Shown: one piece after another, positions 37,285 through 47,128 of the stretch
Layout: each line of letters starts with the position of its first letter
How positions within the stretch are numbered: the stretch's first letter is position 1
Assembly: GCF_011806425.1 (NCBI RefSeq)
Contig: NZ_JAATOV010000001.1
Location: forward strand, 620,001 to 684,000
Source of the DNA: Thalassospira lucentensis
GTDB lineage: Bacteria > Pseudomonadota > Alphaproteobacteria > Rhodospirillales > Thalassospiraceae
Reading direction: 5' to 3'
DNA length: 64,000 nt
Notes under the pieces: model-generated
What the model was told of the DNA's origin: nothing
The model's database searches: none
The model's input: only the letters and a program-made list of their open reading frames with translations
Translations under genes and position numbers: made by a program

Positions 37285-38343
37285 TTAGGCCTTAACCCCG
37301 GCACCGGGGCGCTTGGGGGCTTCGGGGTCGAGCGGCCACCGCGGGCGTGGCTTAAAATCAAGATCATCACGTTCTCCAAGGCGGAACCGTTCCAACCCTG
37401 CCCATGCAATCATCGCGGCGTTATCTGTGCAAAGATCAAGCGGAGGCGCGACAAGCTTCATGCCGGCCTGATCGGTAAGTTCGGTCAGACGTCCCCGCAG
37501 ATATTTATTGGCCGCAACCCCGCCCGCGAGAACAAGTGTCTTGCCCGTCGGGTAATCTTGCATGAATTCAAACACTGCATTGCGGGCACGATCAATCAGG
37601 GTATCGCCCACCGCGCGCTGAAACGATGCGGCAAGGTCGGCTTTGACTTCCTCGGTTTGTTGTTCGACCGGGAAACCATCCATGTAATTGCGCACCGCCG
37701 TCTTCAGACCCGAAAATGAAAAGTCACAGCCCGGACGCCCACGCAACGGACGCGGCAAGCCAAAGCGTTCCGGGTCGCCTTTTTCGGCAATCTTTTCAAG
37801 TGCCGGTCCACCCGGATAGCCAAGGCCCATCATTTTCGCGGTTTTATCAAATGCTTCGCCGACCGCATCGTCAATCGTCGTGCCGATCCGTTTATATTGA
37901 CCAACACCTTCGACAATCAGCACTTGGCAATGGCCACCCGACACCAGCAACAGCAAATAAGGAAAGGCAACATCATCGGTCAGTCGCACCGTCAGGGCGT
38001 GACCTTCAAGGTGATTAACCGCCAGAAACGGTTTTTGAGCGGCAAAGGCAATCGCCTTGGCAGTCATGGCCCCAACCATCACCCCACCAATCAGCCCCGG
38101 CCCACCGGTACAGGCAACCGCATCAAGATCGTTGAAATCAACACCGGCATCATCCATCGCCTCGGCCACCAGCCGATCAAGATGTTCAAGATGCGCACGC
38201 GCGGCAATTTCGGGCACCACACCGCCATAAGGACGATGGTCATCAAGCTGGGACAAAACGCGGTGGGACAGAATCTCGCGCTTGTCATTTACGACAGCAG
38301 CGGCCGTTTCATCACAGCTGGTTTCGATACCAAGTACGATCAT
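37285..38343 (-). CDS. tsaD: tRNA threonylcarbamoyladenosine synthase component TsaD
   Basis: 352 residues, ASKHA fold. Transfers the threonylcarbamoyl group to A37 of tRNA together with TsaB and TsaE. Start [18 protein letters not shown] at 38343; metal-binding histidines in [23 protein letters not shown] and [14 protein letters not shown] also match. A longer frame upstream has no conserved residues. Divergent from hemC, a widely conserved alphaproteobacterial layout. Confidence 0.97.
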   Translation of the reverse strand: MIVLGIETSCDETAAAVVNDKREILSHRVLSQLDDHRPYGGVVPEIAARAHLEHLDRLVAEAMDDAGVDFNDLDAVACTGGPGLIGGVMVGAMTAKAIAFAAQKPFLAVNHLEGHALTVRLTDDVAFPYLLLLVSGGHCQVLIVEGVGQYKRIGTTIDDAVGEAFDKTAKMMGLGYPGGPALEKIAEKGDPERFGLPRPLRGRPGCDFSFSGLKTAVRNYMDGFPVEQQTEEVKADLAASFQRAVGDTLIDRARNAVFEFMQDYPTGKTLVLAGGVAANKYLRGRLTELTDQAGMKLVAPPLDLCTDNAAMIAWAGLERFRLGERDDLDFKPRPRWPLDPEAPKRPGAGVKA

Positions 38344-38559
38344 AATTTTGATCCGGTCAGGGGTGCGCCGACACCTTCGGCATGGGAAAAACAATAACAG
38401 GGGCCGCAACAATGCCACGCCTGACGATGATGTAGCGGAAACTTTATCGGCTTTCCACCCCCGGCGGGCGCATTTGCCATATGCAGTTATCGCGTTTTAT
38501 ACATCTTTTCGAATTTCCACCGCGCTTGTGCCATTCAATACACAGACAGACATACGTCA

Positions 38560-38587
38560 ATGAAATGGCATTTTTAAGCCTTATAAT
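38560..38587 (+). promoter_or_regulatory. Promoter for the hem operon
   Basis: Perfect -10 TATAAT (38582-38587) with a weaker -35 ATGAAA (38560-38565) at 16-base spacing. Transcription would begin near 38594, giving an 80-base leader that carries the structures listed next. The rest of the 330-base tsaD-hemC gap shows no gene. Confidence 0.55.
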
Positions 38588-38600
38588 TGCTGTTTCATAT

Positions 38601-38645
38601 CAGACCGAATTTGCCGGTCTGCAGGCAGCTGCAGGCCTTGTTTTT
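38601..38645 (+). promoter_or_regulatory. Terminator/antiterminator-like pair in the hemC leader
   Basis: Hairpin 1 is CAGACCG (38601-38607) with CGGTCTG (38615-38621). Hairpin 2 is GGTCTGCAG (38616-38624) with CTGCAGGCC (38629-38637), 9 bp with one wobble, loop GCAG, followed by TTGTTTTT (38638-38645). The 3' arm of hairpin 1 and the 5' arm of hairpin 2 share bases 38616-38621, so they exclude each other. This is the geometry of transcription attenuation. No leader peptide is seen. Confidence 0.6.
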
Positions 38646-38673
38646 AAACAATTTTAAGACTAAGACTCCTTGC

Positions 38674-39618
38674 ATGACAGATACAGCAAAACTCCGCATT
38701 GGTACCCGTGGTTCGCCCTTGGCACTTGCACAGGCACACGAGGTCCGCGACAAACTCGCCGCCGCCCATCCCGAACTTGCCGAGGAAGGCGCCATTGCCA
38801 TCACGGTCATCACAACGACCGGCGATAAAATCCTTGATCGTGCCCTGTCGGAAATCGGTGGCAAGGGTCTGTTTACCAAGGAAATCGACGATGCCCTGTT
38901 GGGCGGCGATATTGATCTTGCCGTTCACAGCATGAAGGACGTACCAACGGTTCTGCCTGATGGTATGATCCTACCGACGATCCTGCCGCGTGAAGATGTG
39001 CGCGATGCGTTTATTTCGCTGAAATATAAAAGCTTTGCCGAAATGCCCGCCGGATCGGTCATCGGGTCAGCGTCGCTGCGACGTCAGGCAATGATTTTAA
39101 ACAAATATCCCGACCTTAAGGTCATTACGTTCCGCGGCAATGTGCAGTCACGACTTCGCAAACTTGGCGAAGAACAGGTTGATGCGACCTTGCTGGCAAT
39201 GGCCGGATTAAACCGTTTGGGTCAGCCCGAAATTGCCACCGCACCAATTGCCGAAGACGACATGCTTCCAGCCGTTGCCCAAGGGGCAATTGGCATCACC
39301 ATCAGAAGCGATGACACACAGGCCAACGAATGGATTTCAGCACTTCATTGCGAAAAATCAGCCATTCGTGTGACAGCCGAACGCGCGGCCCTCTTTGCGC
39401 TTGATGGCTCCTGCCGGACACCGATCGCGGCCTTGGCCGAATATAACGACGACGGCAGCATGCGTTTGCGCGTTACCATCGTGCGACCAGATGGCAGCGA
39501 ACGTCTTGATACGGAACGGCATATAGCAAACCCAGACCTGAAAACCGCGTCAGAGGCGGGTGCGGATGCCGGTGAAGAACTGAAAAAACGTGGCGGGCCG
39601 GATTTCATTTCGGCCTAA
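38674..39618 (+). CDS. hemC: Porphobilinogen deaminase (hydroxymethylbilane synthase)
   Basis: 314 residues. Joins four porphobilinogens into hydroxymethylbilane for heme and other tetrapyrroles. Starts MTDTAKLRIGTRGSPLALAQ; the cofactor-attaching cysteine is C247 in ALDGSCRTPIAA; the active-site loop VHSMKDVPT is intact. The ATG at 38674 is preferred over an upstream frame that would cover the leader hairpins. First gene of the hemC-hemD-mitofilin-hemY run. Confidence 0.97.
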   Translation: MTDTAKLRIGTRGSPLALAQAHEVRDKLAAAHPELAEEGAIAITVITTTGDKILDRALSEIGGKGLFTKEIDDALLGGDIDLAVHSMKDVPTVLPDGMILPTILPREDVRDAFISLKYKSFAEMPAGSVIGSASLRRQAMILNKYPDLKVITFRGNVQSRLRKLGEEQVDATLLAMAGLNRLGQPEIATAPIAEDDMLPAVAQGAIGITIRSDDTQANEWISALHCEKSAIRVTAERAALFALDGSCRTPIAALAEYNDDGSMRLRVTIVRPDGSERLDTERHIANPDLKTASEAGADAGEELKKRGGPDFISA

Positions 39619-39640
39619 TCCACAGATCATGAGGCAGCAA

Positions 39641-40369
39641 ATGGGACCACTGGTTTTAAATACCCGGCCAGAAACCGATTCTGCCGACCTTGAGTCGATC
39701 CTGACCCAGCGCGGATATCAAGTGATGTCCGCGCCGATGTTACAGATCGAGTTTCCAGATCAGGCAACTGTTTTTGACCCGGCCCCATATCAGGCACTGA
39801 TTTTCACATCCGCCAACGGGGTCCGGGCGTTTGCCCAATTGTCAGATGATCGCACCCGACATGTTTTATGCGTCGGTGACGCCACTGCCCGTTTGGCCGC
39901 ACAGATCGGTTTTGATCAGATCAAAAGTGCCAATGGGGATATCAACGATCTTGCCGACTTGATCCGCGATCAAATTGATCCCGAAAAAGGCCCCCTTTTC
40001 CATCCGGCAGCACGCAAAACAGCCGGGGATTTGGGCCAAATATTGGCGGATGGCGGATATAAGATTGACCGTCAAACTGTCTATAACGCACATGCCAGCA
40101 CCTCGCTGCCTGAGCAAACTGCCAAAGCCATTGCTGCCCATCATATTGATGCAGTTTTATTTTTCTCTCCCCGCACAGCCGAAACATTTGTTAAGCTGAT
40201 CAAAAGTGCGAAGCTGGAGGGCGAACTTTGCAATACGCGGGCAATTTGCCTAAGCCCGGCAGTGCAGTTGCAGATTGCTGACCTTAAATGGCAAAGAACG
40301 CACGTTGCATCAAAGCCGACACAGGAATACCTTCTTTCTATCCTAGATCAGTCCTTTTCCAGCGCGTAA
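39641..40369 (+). CDS. hemD: Uroporphyrinogen-III synthase
   Basis: About 242 residues. Cyclises hydroxymethylbilane to uroporphyrinogen III. The family is poorly conserved, but VLNTRPETDSADLESILTQR at the start, FTSANGVRAFAQL and FFSPRTAETFVKL identify it. GAGG at 39631-39634 sets the ATG at 39641; an ATG at 39629 would add four residues with no ribosome site. Lies 22 bases after hemC. Confidence 0.92.
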   Translation: MGPLVLNTRPETDSADLESILTQRGYQVMSAPMLQIEFPDQATVFDPAPYQALIFTSANGVRAFAQLSDDRTRHVLCVGDATARLAAQIGFDQIKSANGDINDLADLIRDQIDPEKGPLFHPAARKTAGDLGQILADGGYKIDRQTVYNAHASTSLPEQTAKAIAAHHIDAVLFFSPRTAETFVKLIKSAKLEGELCNTRAICLSPAVQLQIADLKWQRTHVASKPTQEYLLSILDQSFSSA

Positions 40370-40408
40370 TCGCGCTATGGCACAACCGCAAACTGTAATG
40401 GTCCGATC

Positions 40409-42019
40409 GTGAAAAAACCAGAAACGCCAAAACCAGACGCTTCCGCCAAACAGGTCGACACCGAAAAAACGACCGAGACCATCTCTGTAGACAGCAGCGG
40501 CAATGCTAGCGCGAATGCGAAACCCGATTCGAAGGGTGGCGCATCTTCTAATGCCAAAACCGATGCAAAACCGGATACGAAATCAGACGCAAAGGTTGAT
40601 GCGACCAAAAGCCAAACGGCAAACACCGCATCCCAAACCGCGTCGAAACCGGGCGAAAAAACCGCTGACAAAGCCGGCGAGAAACCTTCTGACGCGTCAG
40701 GCGCAAAAGCATCGTCAGCATCAACTGCAAAACCGGAAATCAAACCGGCATCGGCCCAGCGCAGCAGTCAGTCCACGGACAAGACCACAAAACCAAGCGA
40801 CAAGGCGCCGAAATCCAAGGGTGCTGGTGGCAAGGCAATTTTCATTTTTGTCGTTATCATTATCGTTGCGATTGCCGCGGGCTGGTTGACCCGTGCATTT
40901 TGGTGGCGCGATGCTGAACCGGTGCTAAGCCAATACGTGCCGACCGTTATCATGAATGAAATCACACCCGATGAATTCAAAGACGATGGCACAAACACGG
41001 CAACCAATACACCAAACCAAGAATCCACCACGAACGCGCAGGACAGCCAGAACACATCCAATTCTGTTCCGGCCCCCGATGAAGACGCAGCCATGGCCGA
41101 ACAAGACGACGCCATGGTCAATGAACCAAATTCATTGTCATCGTCTGACGATGCGACCGATACCGCGAATTCAGATGCCGACGCGTCCACCCTGCCCGAT
41201 GGATCAGTTGTTGTTGATCCGGATTTGACTGAGCGTCTTTCGCGGCTTGAAGGCACGATCAATGCATTGCGCGACCGGTTGAACGACGAACGTGGTGGTA
41301 CGGTTAACGATACCGTCGCACGCCGCATGGCGGAAATCGAAACCCATTCCGCCCCGATCGAAGAACTTGCGCGCGTCGAGAGCGAACTTGCCGGTGTGGC
41401 CAATGAAATGCGCCAAATGTCCGCACGTTTGTCGACCATGGAAGAAGAAGTTCGGGCAACAGCCGGTCTTCGTGTCGAAAGTCGCGGACAGGCTATTGCC
41501 ATGGCCGTCACCATTCTGCGCGATGCCCTGCAACGGGGTGGACCATTTATCATTGCGCTTAATCAGCTTGAACGCAGCAGCGGTGATGACGAAGTTATCA
41601 CCAAACAGATCGAAACCTTAAAGCCACTTGCGGAACAAGGTGCTCCGACACTTGAAAAACTGCGCCAAACCTTCCCGGCGATGGCACAAGAAGCGGTTCA
41701 GGCCGCGACCGATGATCATTCGGGCAGCGTTTGGGATGCCACCTGGGCCAATATCAAGAAAATGATCCCAATCCGGCGCGTTGATGTTGCTGGTGAAGAA
41801 TCGCTTGAAGGTCGCCTTGCGACGGCTGAAAACGCGCTGGCACATGATGACCTTGACGAAGCGGTCACCGCCCTTGAAGGGATCGAAGGCAAAAACGCAT
41901 CGGCAGCAGTTTCTGAATGGCTTAATCAGGCGAAAAACCGTCAGGTGCTTAACAGCGCAATCGCATCGCTCAGCGCGCATGCCATCGGTCTTCTGACCGG
42001 GTCGGAGGACAGCCAATGA
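40409..42019 (+). CDS. Mitofilin/Mic60-like membrane protein of the hem operon
   Basis: 536 residues, GTG start. A low-complexity Lys/Ala/Ser/Asp-rich cytoplasmic lead (1-140), one membrane helix (about 143-165, IFIFVVIIIVAIAAGWL), an acidic periplasmic linker (about 185-270), a coiled coil (about 270-360, LSRLEGTINALRDRLNDE) and a helical C-terminal mitofilin domain. This is the alphaproteobacterial COG4223 type, homologous to mitochondrial Mic60, which shapes membranes at crista junctions. Its place between hemD and hemY is conserved in the class. The stop overlaps hemY by ATGA. A role in inner-membrane shaping is inferred from family work. Confidence 0.88.
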   Translation: MKKPETPKPDASAKQVDTEKTTETISVDSSGNASANAKPDSKGGASSNAKTDAKPDTKSDAKVDATKSQTANTASQTASKPGEKTADKAGEKPSDASGAKASSASTAKPEIKPASAQRSSQSTDKTTKPSDKAPKSKGAGGKAIFIFVVIIIVAIAAGWLTRAFWWRDAEPVLSQYVPTVIMNEITPDEFKDDGTNTATNTPNQESTTNAQDSQNTSNSVPAPDEDAAMAEQDDAMVNEPNSLSSSDDATDTANSDADASTLPDGSVVVDPDLTERLSRLEGTINALRDRLNDERGGTVNDTVARRMAEIETHSAPIEELARVESELAGVANEMRQMSARLSTMEEEVRATAGLRVESRGQAIAMAVTILRDALQRGGPFIIALNQLERSSGDDEVITKQIETLKPLAEQGAPTLEKLRQTFPAMAQEAVQAATDDHSGSVWDATWANIKKMIPIRRVDVAGEESLEGRLATAENALAHDDLDEAVTALEGIEGKNASAAVSEWLNQAKNRQVLNSAIASLSAHAIGLLTGSEDSQ

Positions 42020-43461
42020 TCCGCTTGCTGACCTTTATCCTAATGACGGCCGTGCTGATTATCTGCACGGTCTGGTTTGCAAATCATCCGGGCACCATAA
42101 ACGTTGTCTGGCTTGGCTATCGCTTTGACGGATCAATTGGCATGGTTGCCTTGGCCCTGTTGGCGTTGACCGTCGTGCTGGTGCTGTGCTGGCGTGGGTG
42201 GTCGATCATTGCCAATTCACCGGGCTGGGTTGGACGTTTGCTTGGCAGTCGCCGCCGTAAAAAAGGCCAACAGGCCCTGACCATGGGATTGTTGGAATTG
42301 GCATCGGGCGATGTCCGTCAGGCCCTGAAGCATACGCGTGCGGTTGACCGTTACCTTGAAGACGACACCCTAACCCGGCTTTTGACGGCACAGGCTGCTG
42401 AACTTGATGGCAATAACGAAGCTGCCAAACGTCAGTTCGAAGCCATGCTGGAAAAACCAGACTCAGCCTTTTTCGGGTTGCGCGGTTTGCTGCAATTATC
42501 GCTTAAGAACAACAATCGCAAAGATGCCCTTGATTATGCCGAGCGCGCCCACCGTTTGCGCCCACGTAATCCGGCTGTGATTGTTACGCTGTTTGACTTG
42601 CTGCTGACATCCAAACGTTGGGACCGTGCGCTTAGCCTTTTGATTGATGCGCAAAAGGCAGAGGTCTTTAACGAAAAGGAACTGACACGTCGTCGCGCCC
42701 TTTTAATTACCGCCAAGGCCGAAGATGCCATTGCCGCGGGTGAAAATGCCGAGGCCGTCAAACTTCTGCGCAAGGCGTTGAATTCCGCAGATGATTTTAC
42801 CGGCGCGGCTGTTTTGCTTGCTGGGCTTTATCGTGACCTTGATCAGGGAAACAAAGCCCGCGACGTCGTTATTCATAGCTGGCGCACAACGCCATCTGCT
42901 GCCCTTGGCGCGATTTATATGGATACGCTCAGCGGTGATGCACTGGCACAGGTGAAATCAGTTGAAAAACTGGTCGAAACCAATCCAGAACACGTTGAAA
43001 GCCATATCATTATGGCCGAAGCCGCCCTTTTGGCCGATCTCTGGGGTGTTGCGCGCACCAATCTTGAAAAGGCAATGACCCGAAAGGCAGAAGCCCGCCA
43101 TTACCGTTTGCTTGCCGATCTGGAAATGCGTGAAAAGCAAGATGGTGCCAAGGCTCGCGACCTTTTGATCAAAGCCAGCCACGCCAACCCGGATCCCGAT
43201 TGGCGATGCGGGGCATGCGGTGCCGAAACCGACCGTTGGGTTGTTTCATGCCCTTCATGCCATTCGTTTGGCAGCGTTGAATGGCGAAGCCCCCTTCGCG
43301 TGCATCCGGCGCAAAATCCGACAGCAACGGATCCCCAAGACGTCCATTCCAAATCTGGGTCCTTTGCCCTGACACAGGATGCGACCATCATTGAAAATAC
43401 CAACGATGGCCCTGCGCCTAAAACGGATCAGACGCAAAAGGGAACTGAACCGGCTGCTTGA
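42016..43461 (+). CDS. hemY: HemY-type TPR membrane protein with C-terminal zinc ribbon
   Basis: 481 residues. Two membrane helices (about 5-24 and 41-61), then a TPR array (about 90-385, for example DALDYAERAHRLRPRNPAVI), then a rubredoxin-like ribbon with C398-x2-C401 and C412-x2-C415. The proteobacterial HemY family clusters with hemC/hemD, but its function is not enzymatic in the protoporphyrinogen-oxidase sense. The plan of membrane anchor, TPRs and C-terminal ribbon recalls LapB (YciM), where the ribbon is essential. Translation is coupled to the mitofilin-like gene, suggesting a joint complex. The symbol denotes family, not a proven reaction. Confidence 0.9.
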   Translation: MIRLLTFILMTAVLIICTVWFANHPGTINVVWLGYRFDGSIGMVALALLALTVVLVLCWRGWSIIANSPGWVGRLLGSRRRKKGQQALTMGLLELASGDVRQALKHTRAVDRYLEDDTLTRLLTAQAAELDGNNEAAKRQFEAMLEKPDSAFFGLRGLLQLSLKNNNRKDALDYAERAHRLRPRNPAVIVTLFDLLLTSKRWDRALSLLIDAQKAEVFNEKELTRRRALLITAKAEDAIAAGENAEAVKLLRKALNSADDFTGAAVLLAGLYRDLDQGNKARDVVIHSWRTTPSAALGAIYMDTLSGDALAQVKSVEKLVETNPEHVESHIIMAEAALLADLWGVARTNLEKAMTRKAEARHYRLLADLEMREKQDGAKARDLLIKASHANPDPDWRCGACGAETDRWVVSCPSCHSFGSVEWRSPLRVHPAQNPTATDPQDVHSKSGSFALTQDATIIENTNDGPAPKTDQTQKGTEPAA

Positions 43462-43504
43462 CCGATATAGGCCCCAAGTCGGCACCCAAATGAAATACCC
43501 AAAC

Positions 43505-43536
43505 AAAAACCCCGGGGCAGAACCCCGGGGTTTTTT
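43505..43536. terminator. Bidirectional terminator between hemY and purH
   Basis: A-run plus CCCCGGGG, loop CAGAA, CCCCGGGG plus T-run. It can stop transcripts from both sides of these convergent genes. Confidence 0.92.
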
Positions 43537-43559
43537 ATGTTGTGCTTTCGCCGCCTTAC

Positions 43560-45137
43560 TTAGTGGCGGAAGTGACGCATACCGGTAAAGACCATGGCGA
43601 TGTCATGCTCGTCCGCGGCAGCGATGACTTCTTCATCACGCATGGAGCCACCTGGCTGAATAACGGCCGTTGCGCCGGCTTTAACCGCGGCCAAAAGACC
43701 ATCCGCAAACGGGAAGAACGCATCAGATGATACGACCGAACCCTTGGTGCGAACTTCATCTTCGCCGGCATTTTTGCTGGCTTCTTCGGCTTTCCATGCG
43801 GCAATGCGCGAACTGTCAACGCGGCTCATCTGGCCGGCACCAACGCCAACGGTCTTGCCGTCTTTGACATACACAATGGCGTTTGATTTTACGTGCTTAC
43901 CAACGCGGAAAGCAAACAGAAGGTCATCAAGCTCCGCATCAGATGGCTTACGCTTGGTAACGACTTTAAGTTCTTCGCGTTTAACACGACCTGCATCACG
44001 GTTCTGAAGCAGATAGCCGCCCGCAAGCGAACGAAGGGTCATGTCTTCGCCTTCTGGATCGGCCATACCGCCGGTCACCAGAACACGCAGGTTCTTTTTG
44101 GATGAAAGAACTTCGCGGGCTGCATCATCGGCATCCGGGCAAATCACGACTTCGGCAAACAGTTTGGCGATTTCTTCGGCGGTGGCTTTATCAAGCGTAC
44201 GGTTCACCGCGATGATGCCACCAAATGCCGATACCGGATCACATGACAGCGCCTTGTGATAGGCGTCGATCAGGCTTTCGCCTTCGGCAACACCACACGG
44301 GTTGGCGTGCTTGATGATGGCAACGGCCGGTTTTTCATCAAATTCAGAGACCAGCTCAAAGGCTGCATCGGTGTCGTTCAGGTTATTAAACGACAATTCC
44401 TTGCCCTGAAGCTGGGTCGCGGTTGCGACACCCGGACGGTTTTTGCCGTTGGTGTAGAACGCAGCTTGCTGATGGGGGTTTTCGCCATAACGAAGGGTTT
44501 GCTTCAGTTCGGCCGAAACGTTCAGACGCTGTGGGAAGGTCTCGCCAAGCGCACCGGCAAACCAGCTTGAAATCGCCGAGTCATACGCACCGGTACGGGC
44601 AAATGCCTTTGCGGCCAGAACACGACGGGTTTCGGCGGTGGTCGCACCGTCATTGCCCTTCATTTCGGCAACAACGCGGTCATAGTCGCTTGGATCGACA
44701 ATAACGGTAACCGATTCATGGTTTTTCGCCGCCGAGCGGATCATGCTTGGCCCACCGATATCGATATTCTCGATGCAGGTGTCAAAATCGGCACCCTTGG
44801 CAACGGTTTCTTCGAACGGATACAGATTAACGGCCACCAGGTCGATCGGTGCAATATCGTTATCTTCCATTGCCTGCATATGGCTGGCAAGCGGACGACG
44901 GCCCAGAAGACCACCGTGAATTTTCGGGTGAAGGGTTTTTACACGACCGTCCATGATTTCCGGAAAACCAGTGTGATCGGCAACTTCTTTTACCGGGATG
45001 CCAGCGGCCTCAATGGCCTTGGCGGAACCACCGGTGGACAGTATTTCAACACCCTGTTCATGAAGGGATTTGGCAAATTCGACCAGACCGGCCTTGTCGG
45101 AGACGGAAATAAGCGCGCGCGCAATACGAGCAGTCAT
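43560..45137 (-). CDS. purH: Bifunctional AICAR formyltransferase / IMP cyclohydrolase
   Basis: About 525 residues; performs the last two steps of IMP synthesis. N-terminal cyclohydrolase ([37 protein letters not shown]) and C-terminal formyltransferase ([36 protein letters not shown]) are complete. The start is not certain: ATG 45137 gives [11 protein letters not shown] as in relatives, while ATG 45152 would add five residues; neither has a strong ribosome site. A longer frame upstream is not conserved. Confidence 0.96.
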   Translation of the reverse strand: MTARIARALISVSDKAGLVEFAKSLHEQGVEILSTGGSAKAIEAAGIPVKEVADHTGFPEIMDGRVKTLHPKIHGGLLGRRPLASHMQAMEDNDIAPIDLVAVNLYPFEETVAKGADFDTCIENIDIGGPSMIRSAAKNHESVTVIVDPSDYDRVVAEMKGNDGATTAETRRVLAAKAFARTGAYDSAISSWFAGALGETFPQRLNVSAELKQTLRYGENPHQQAAFYTNGKNRPGVATATQLQGKELSFNNLNDTDAAFELVSEFDEKPAVAIIKHANPCGVAEGESLIDAYHKALSCDPVSAFGGIIAVNRTLDKATAEEIAKLFAEVVICPDADDAAREVLSSKKNLRVLVTGGMADPEGEDMTLRSLAGGYLLQNRDAGRVKREELKVVTKRKPSDAELDDLLFAFRVGKHVKSNAIVYVKDGKTVGVGAGQMSRVDSSRIAAWKAEEASKNAGEDEVRTKGSVVSSDAFFPFADGLLAAVKAGATAVIQPGGSMRDEEVIAAADEHDIAMVFTGMRHFRH

Positions 45138-45505
45138 TGGGTTCGCTTTCATACATCGATGTGATGAAAGGTTGCGGACCCATTGATGATATATCGGCCC
45201 AGCGACGCTACCGATTTGCAGGGCTGCTCGTACCTGCGGGGTATCAATTGCGGGCGAACCGGCCATAAACGCGATCAAGAAACCAATTAAGATATTGGGC
45301 CCTGATCAGGGCCGACACATGATCAATGAGTCCGAACCATGTTTCGCGCGGACCTTTAGCATGTGCAGCGCAAAATGTGGACCCCGAATTGTTGCATGGC
45401 GGCTTTTATCGAAACGGACATTGTATCCGTATTTCCCCACAGAAAACGGGGTGGCCCATAAACCACCCCGCAAAATCTTTGATAATTTCAAGACGAACCA
45501 GCAGA
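45138..45505. other. Intergenic region between purH and hglS
   Basis: About 370 bases holding the purH promoter region and the hglS terminator. No gene or RNA gene seen. Frames in this gap lack ribosome sites and recognisable domains. Confidence 0.6.
45443..45474 (-). terminator. Intrinsic terminator for hglS
   Basis: On the minus strand CGGGGTGG (45470-45463), 8-base loop, CCACCCCG (45454-45447), then TTTT. Confidence 0.82.
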
Positions 45506-46915
45506 TCAGGCGACGCTTTTACGAAGCCCCAAGGCGGCAAACGCAGCCTCGATCGAGGCTTGCTGCGTTTGGGCGTAAAGGGCCAGCTCATCATTGACCG
45601 GTGTGCCCAATGCTGCCTCGAACACGTCCTGGTTTGATTGTTCCTGATAGTTTTTCTGGGCCTCATCGCCCAGATTGGACTGGAAAATTCCAGCCGCACT
45701 AACGGGCAAGAAATCTTCGTAAATGATGGGATCGCAACGAAGGTATCCTTGGTCGACCAAGGCATTGACTGTGCCTGAAACCTCGCCATTTTTGGCCGCG
45801 TCCAAACCGGCTTTGGTCGGGCTATATTTAAAGAAGGCCAAATCTTCGGTGCGCAGGGTTTCGTAATCATCTGGGAAGGCTGCGAAACGTTCAGAAAGCT
45901 CCGTCTCGTAATCGCGGGCATTTGATCCGCCAGCATTGATCTGAACGGCGTGGCGGACATTCGCCAAAAGCGTGTCATACAGGGCACGACCTTTTTGGGT
46001 TAGGGCAATGCCGCGCTGCTCGATCTCGCCAAAGCGTGCGGTATGTGTGCCCGATGCGCCTTTGTCACCGCTATCACCGACAAACCGAACCTTTTCTTCA
46101 AGCGCCTTAAAACTGGTCTGACGCAAAAGGATCGGGCAATTGCGGGTTGGCGGGCCTTCGACAACGGCCTTGGGCGAAATGCCGCGTTTGGGCATGCCTT
46201 TCTGAACCGCATCAATATCCAAAGTACGCGGTGTCAGATGATTGATATGCGGGCCCTTAAAGCACACAACATCGGCAATCAGACGATGGGCGTCATGCAT
46301 CTTTTTATAGGTTTCAAGCGATACCGTCGCGTCACTGTGCCAACGGAAGGTTTCGAGCGCTTCGGTCACAAACTGCTCAGCCTCTGGGCGGGTTAAACCG
46401 CCATTCTTTTCGGCCAAATCGATCAGCTTGATGGCATCCGCGGTGAAAATATCGCGCTTGGCCAAGATGTCCTCTGCCGCGGCGCGTAAGCTTTCATCTT
46501 CGATCAGCTCAAGGCGCAAAAGGGATGTGAAAACACGAAACGGATTGCGGCGCAGCGCGTCATCGTCAATCGGGCGAAAGGCCGTCGAATGCACCGGCAC
46601 ACCGGCGACTGATAAGTCATAATAGCCAACCGGGGCCATTCCCATCACGGCAAACAGGCGGCGCATGGTAAACAGTTCTTCGGGTTTGCCCAAACGGATC
46701 GCACCGTGGCGTTCAACATCAAGCCGACCCAGTTCGTCACTGCGTTCTAGGCCTTCGCGCAACTCAGCATTTGCGGCGAGGCTTTCCTGATTAACGTCGG
46801 CCACCAGTTCCAGCAATGTGCCGTATTGCGGCACTTCTGCACGGTACATGTCCGACATGGCACTGGAAAACATCGAACGAATTTCATCGGGATGGACAAA
46901 AGCGTCTGCCGACAT
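45506..46915 (-). CDS. hglS: 2-Oxoadipate dioxygenase/decarboxylase (HglS, DUF1338)
   Basis: 469 residues, VOC-superfamily Fe(II) enzyme that turns 2-oxoadipate into D-2-hydroxyglutarate in lysine breakdown. With the start at ATG 46915 (GGAGG just upstream), metal and substrate residues fall at H70 and R74 in VERHGAIRLGK and at H226 in PHINHLTPRTLDID; the third ligand is probably a Glu in the GEIEQRG motif near 297. These spacings agree with what I recall of the Pseudomonas enzyme. Stands alone here, but an ALDH7 and a class III aminotransferase for earlier aminoadipate steps lie about 15 kb away. Confidence 0.88.
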   Translation of the reverse strand: MSADAFVHPDEIRSMFSSAMSDMYRAEVPQYGTLLELVADVNQESLAANAELREGLERSDELGRLDVERHGAIRLGKPEELFTMRRLFAVMGMAPVGYYDLSVAGVPVHSTAFRPIDDDALRRNPFRVFTSLLRLELIEDESLRAAAEDILAKRDIFTADAIKLIDLAEKNGGLTRPEAEQFVTEALETFRWHSDATVSLETYKKMHDAHRLIADVVCFKGPHINHLTPRTLDIDAVQKGMPKRGISPKAVVEGPPTRNCPILLRQTSFKALEEKVRFVGDSGDKGASGTHTARFGEIEQRGIALTQKGRALYDTLLANVRHAVQINAGGSNARDYETELSERFAAFPDDYETLRTEDLAFFKYSPTKAGLDAAKNGEVSGTVNALVDQGYLRCDPIIYEDFLPVSAAGIFQSNLGDEAQKNYQEQSNQDVFEAALGTPVNDELALYAQTQQASIEAAFAALGLRKSVA

Positions 46916-47128
46916 GGGGCCTCCAAAAACGGGAATATGTTTGAATTCTGGAATGCCCAAGCCAATGGATCATTCCTGTTTGTCATTTTGATTTTAAAAT
47001 ATTGGCGCAAAACGCGCCTGACAAACGACAATTCCGCACAAATTCATTCCGTACACGCATGAAGTCGCATCACGCGATGATGTGACACACTACGCGGCAT
47101 AAAGGCGTAAAGGACGCACAAAGATGAA

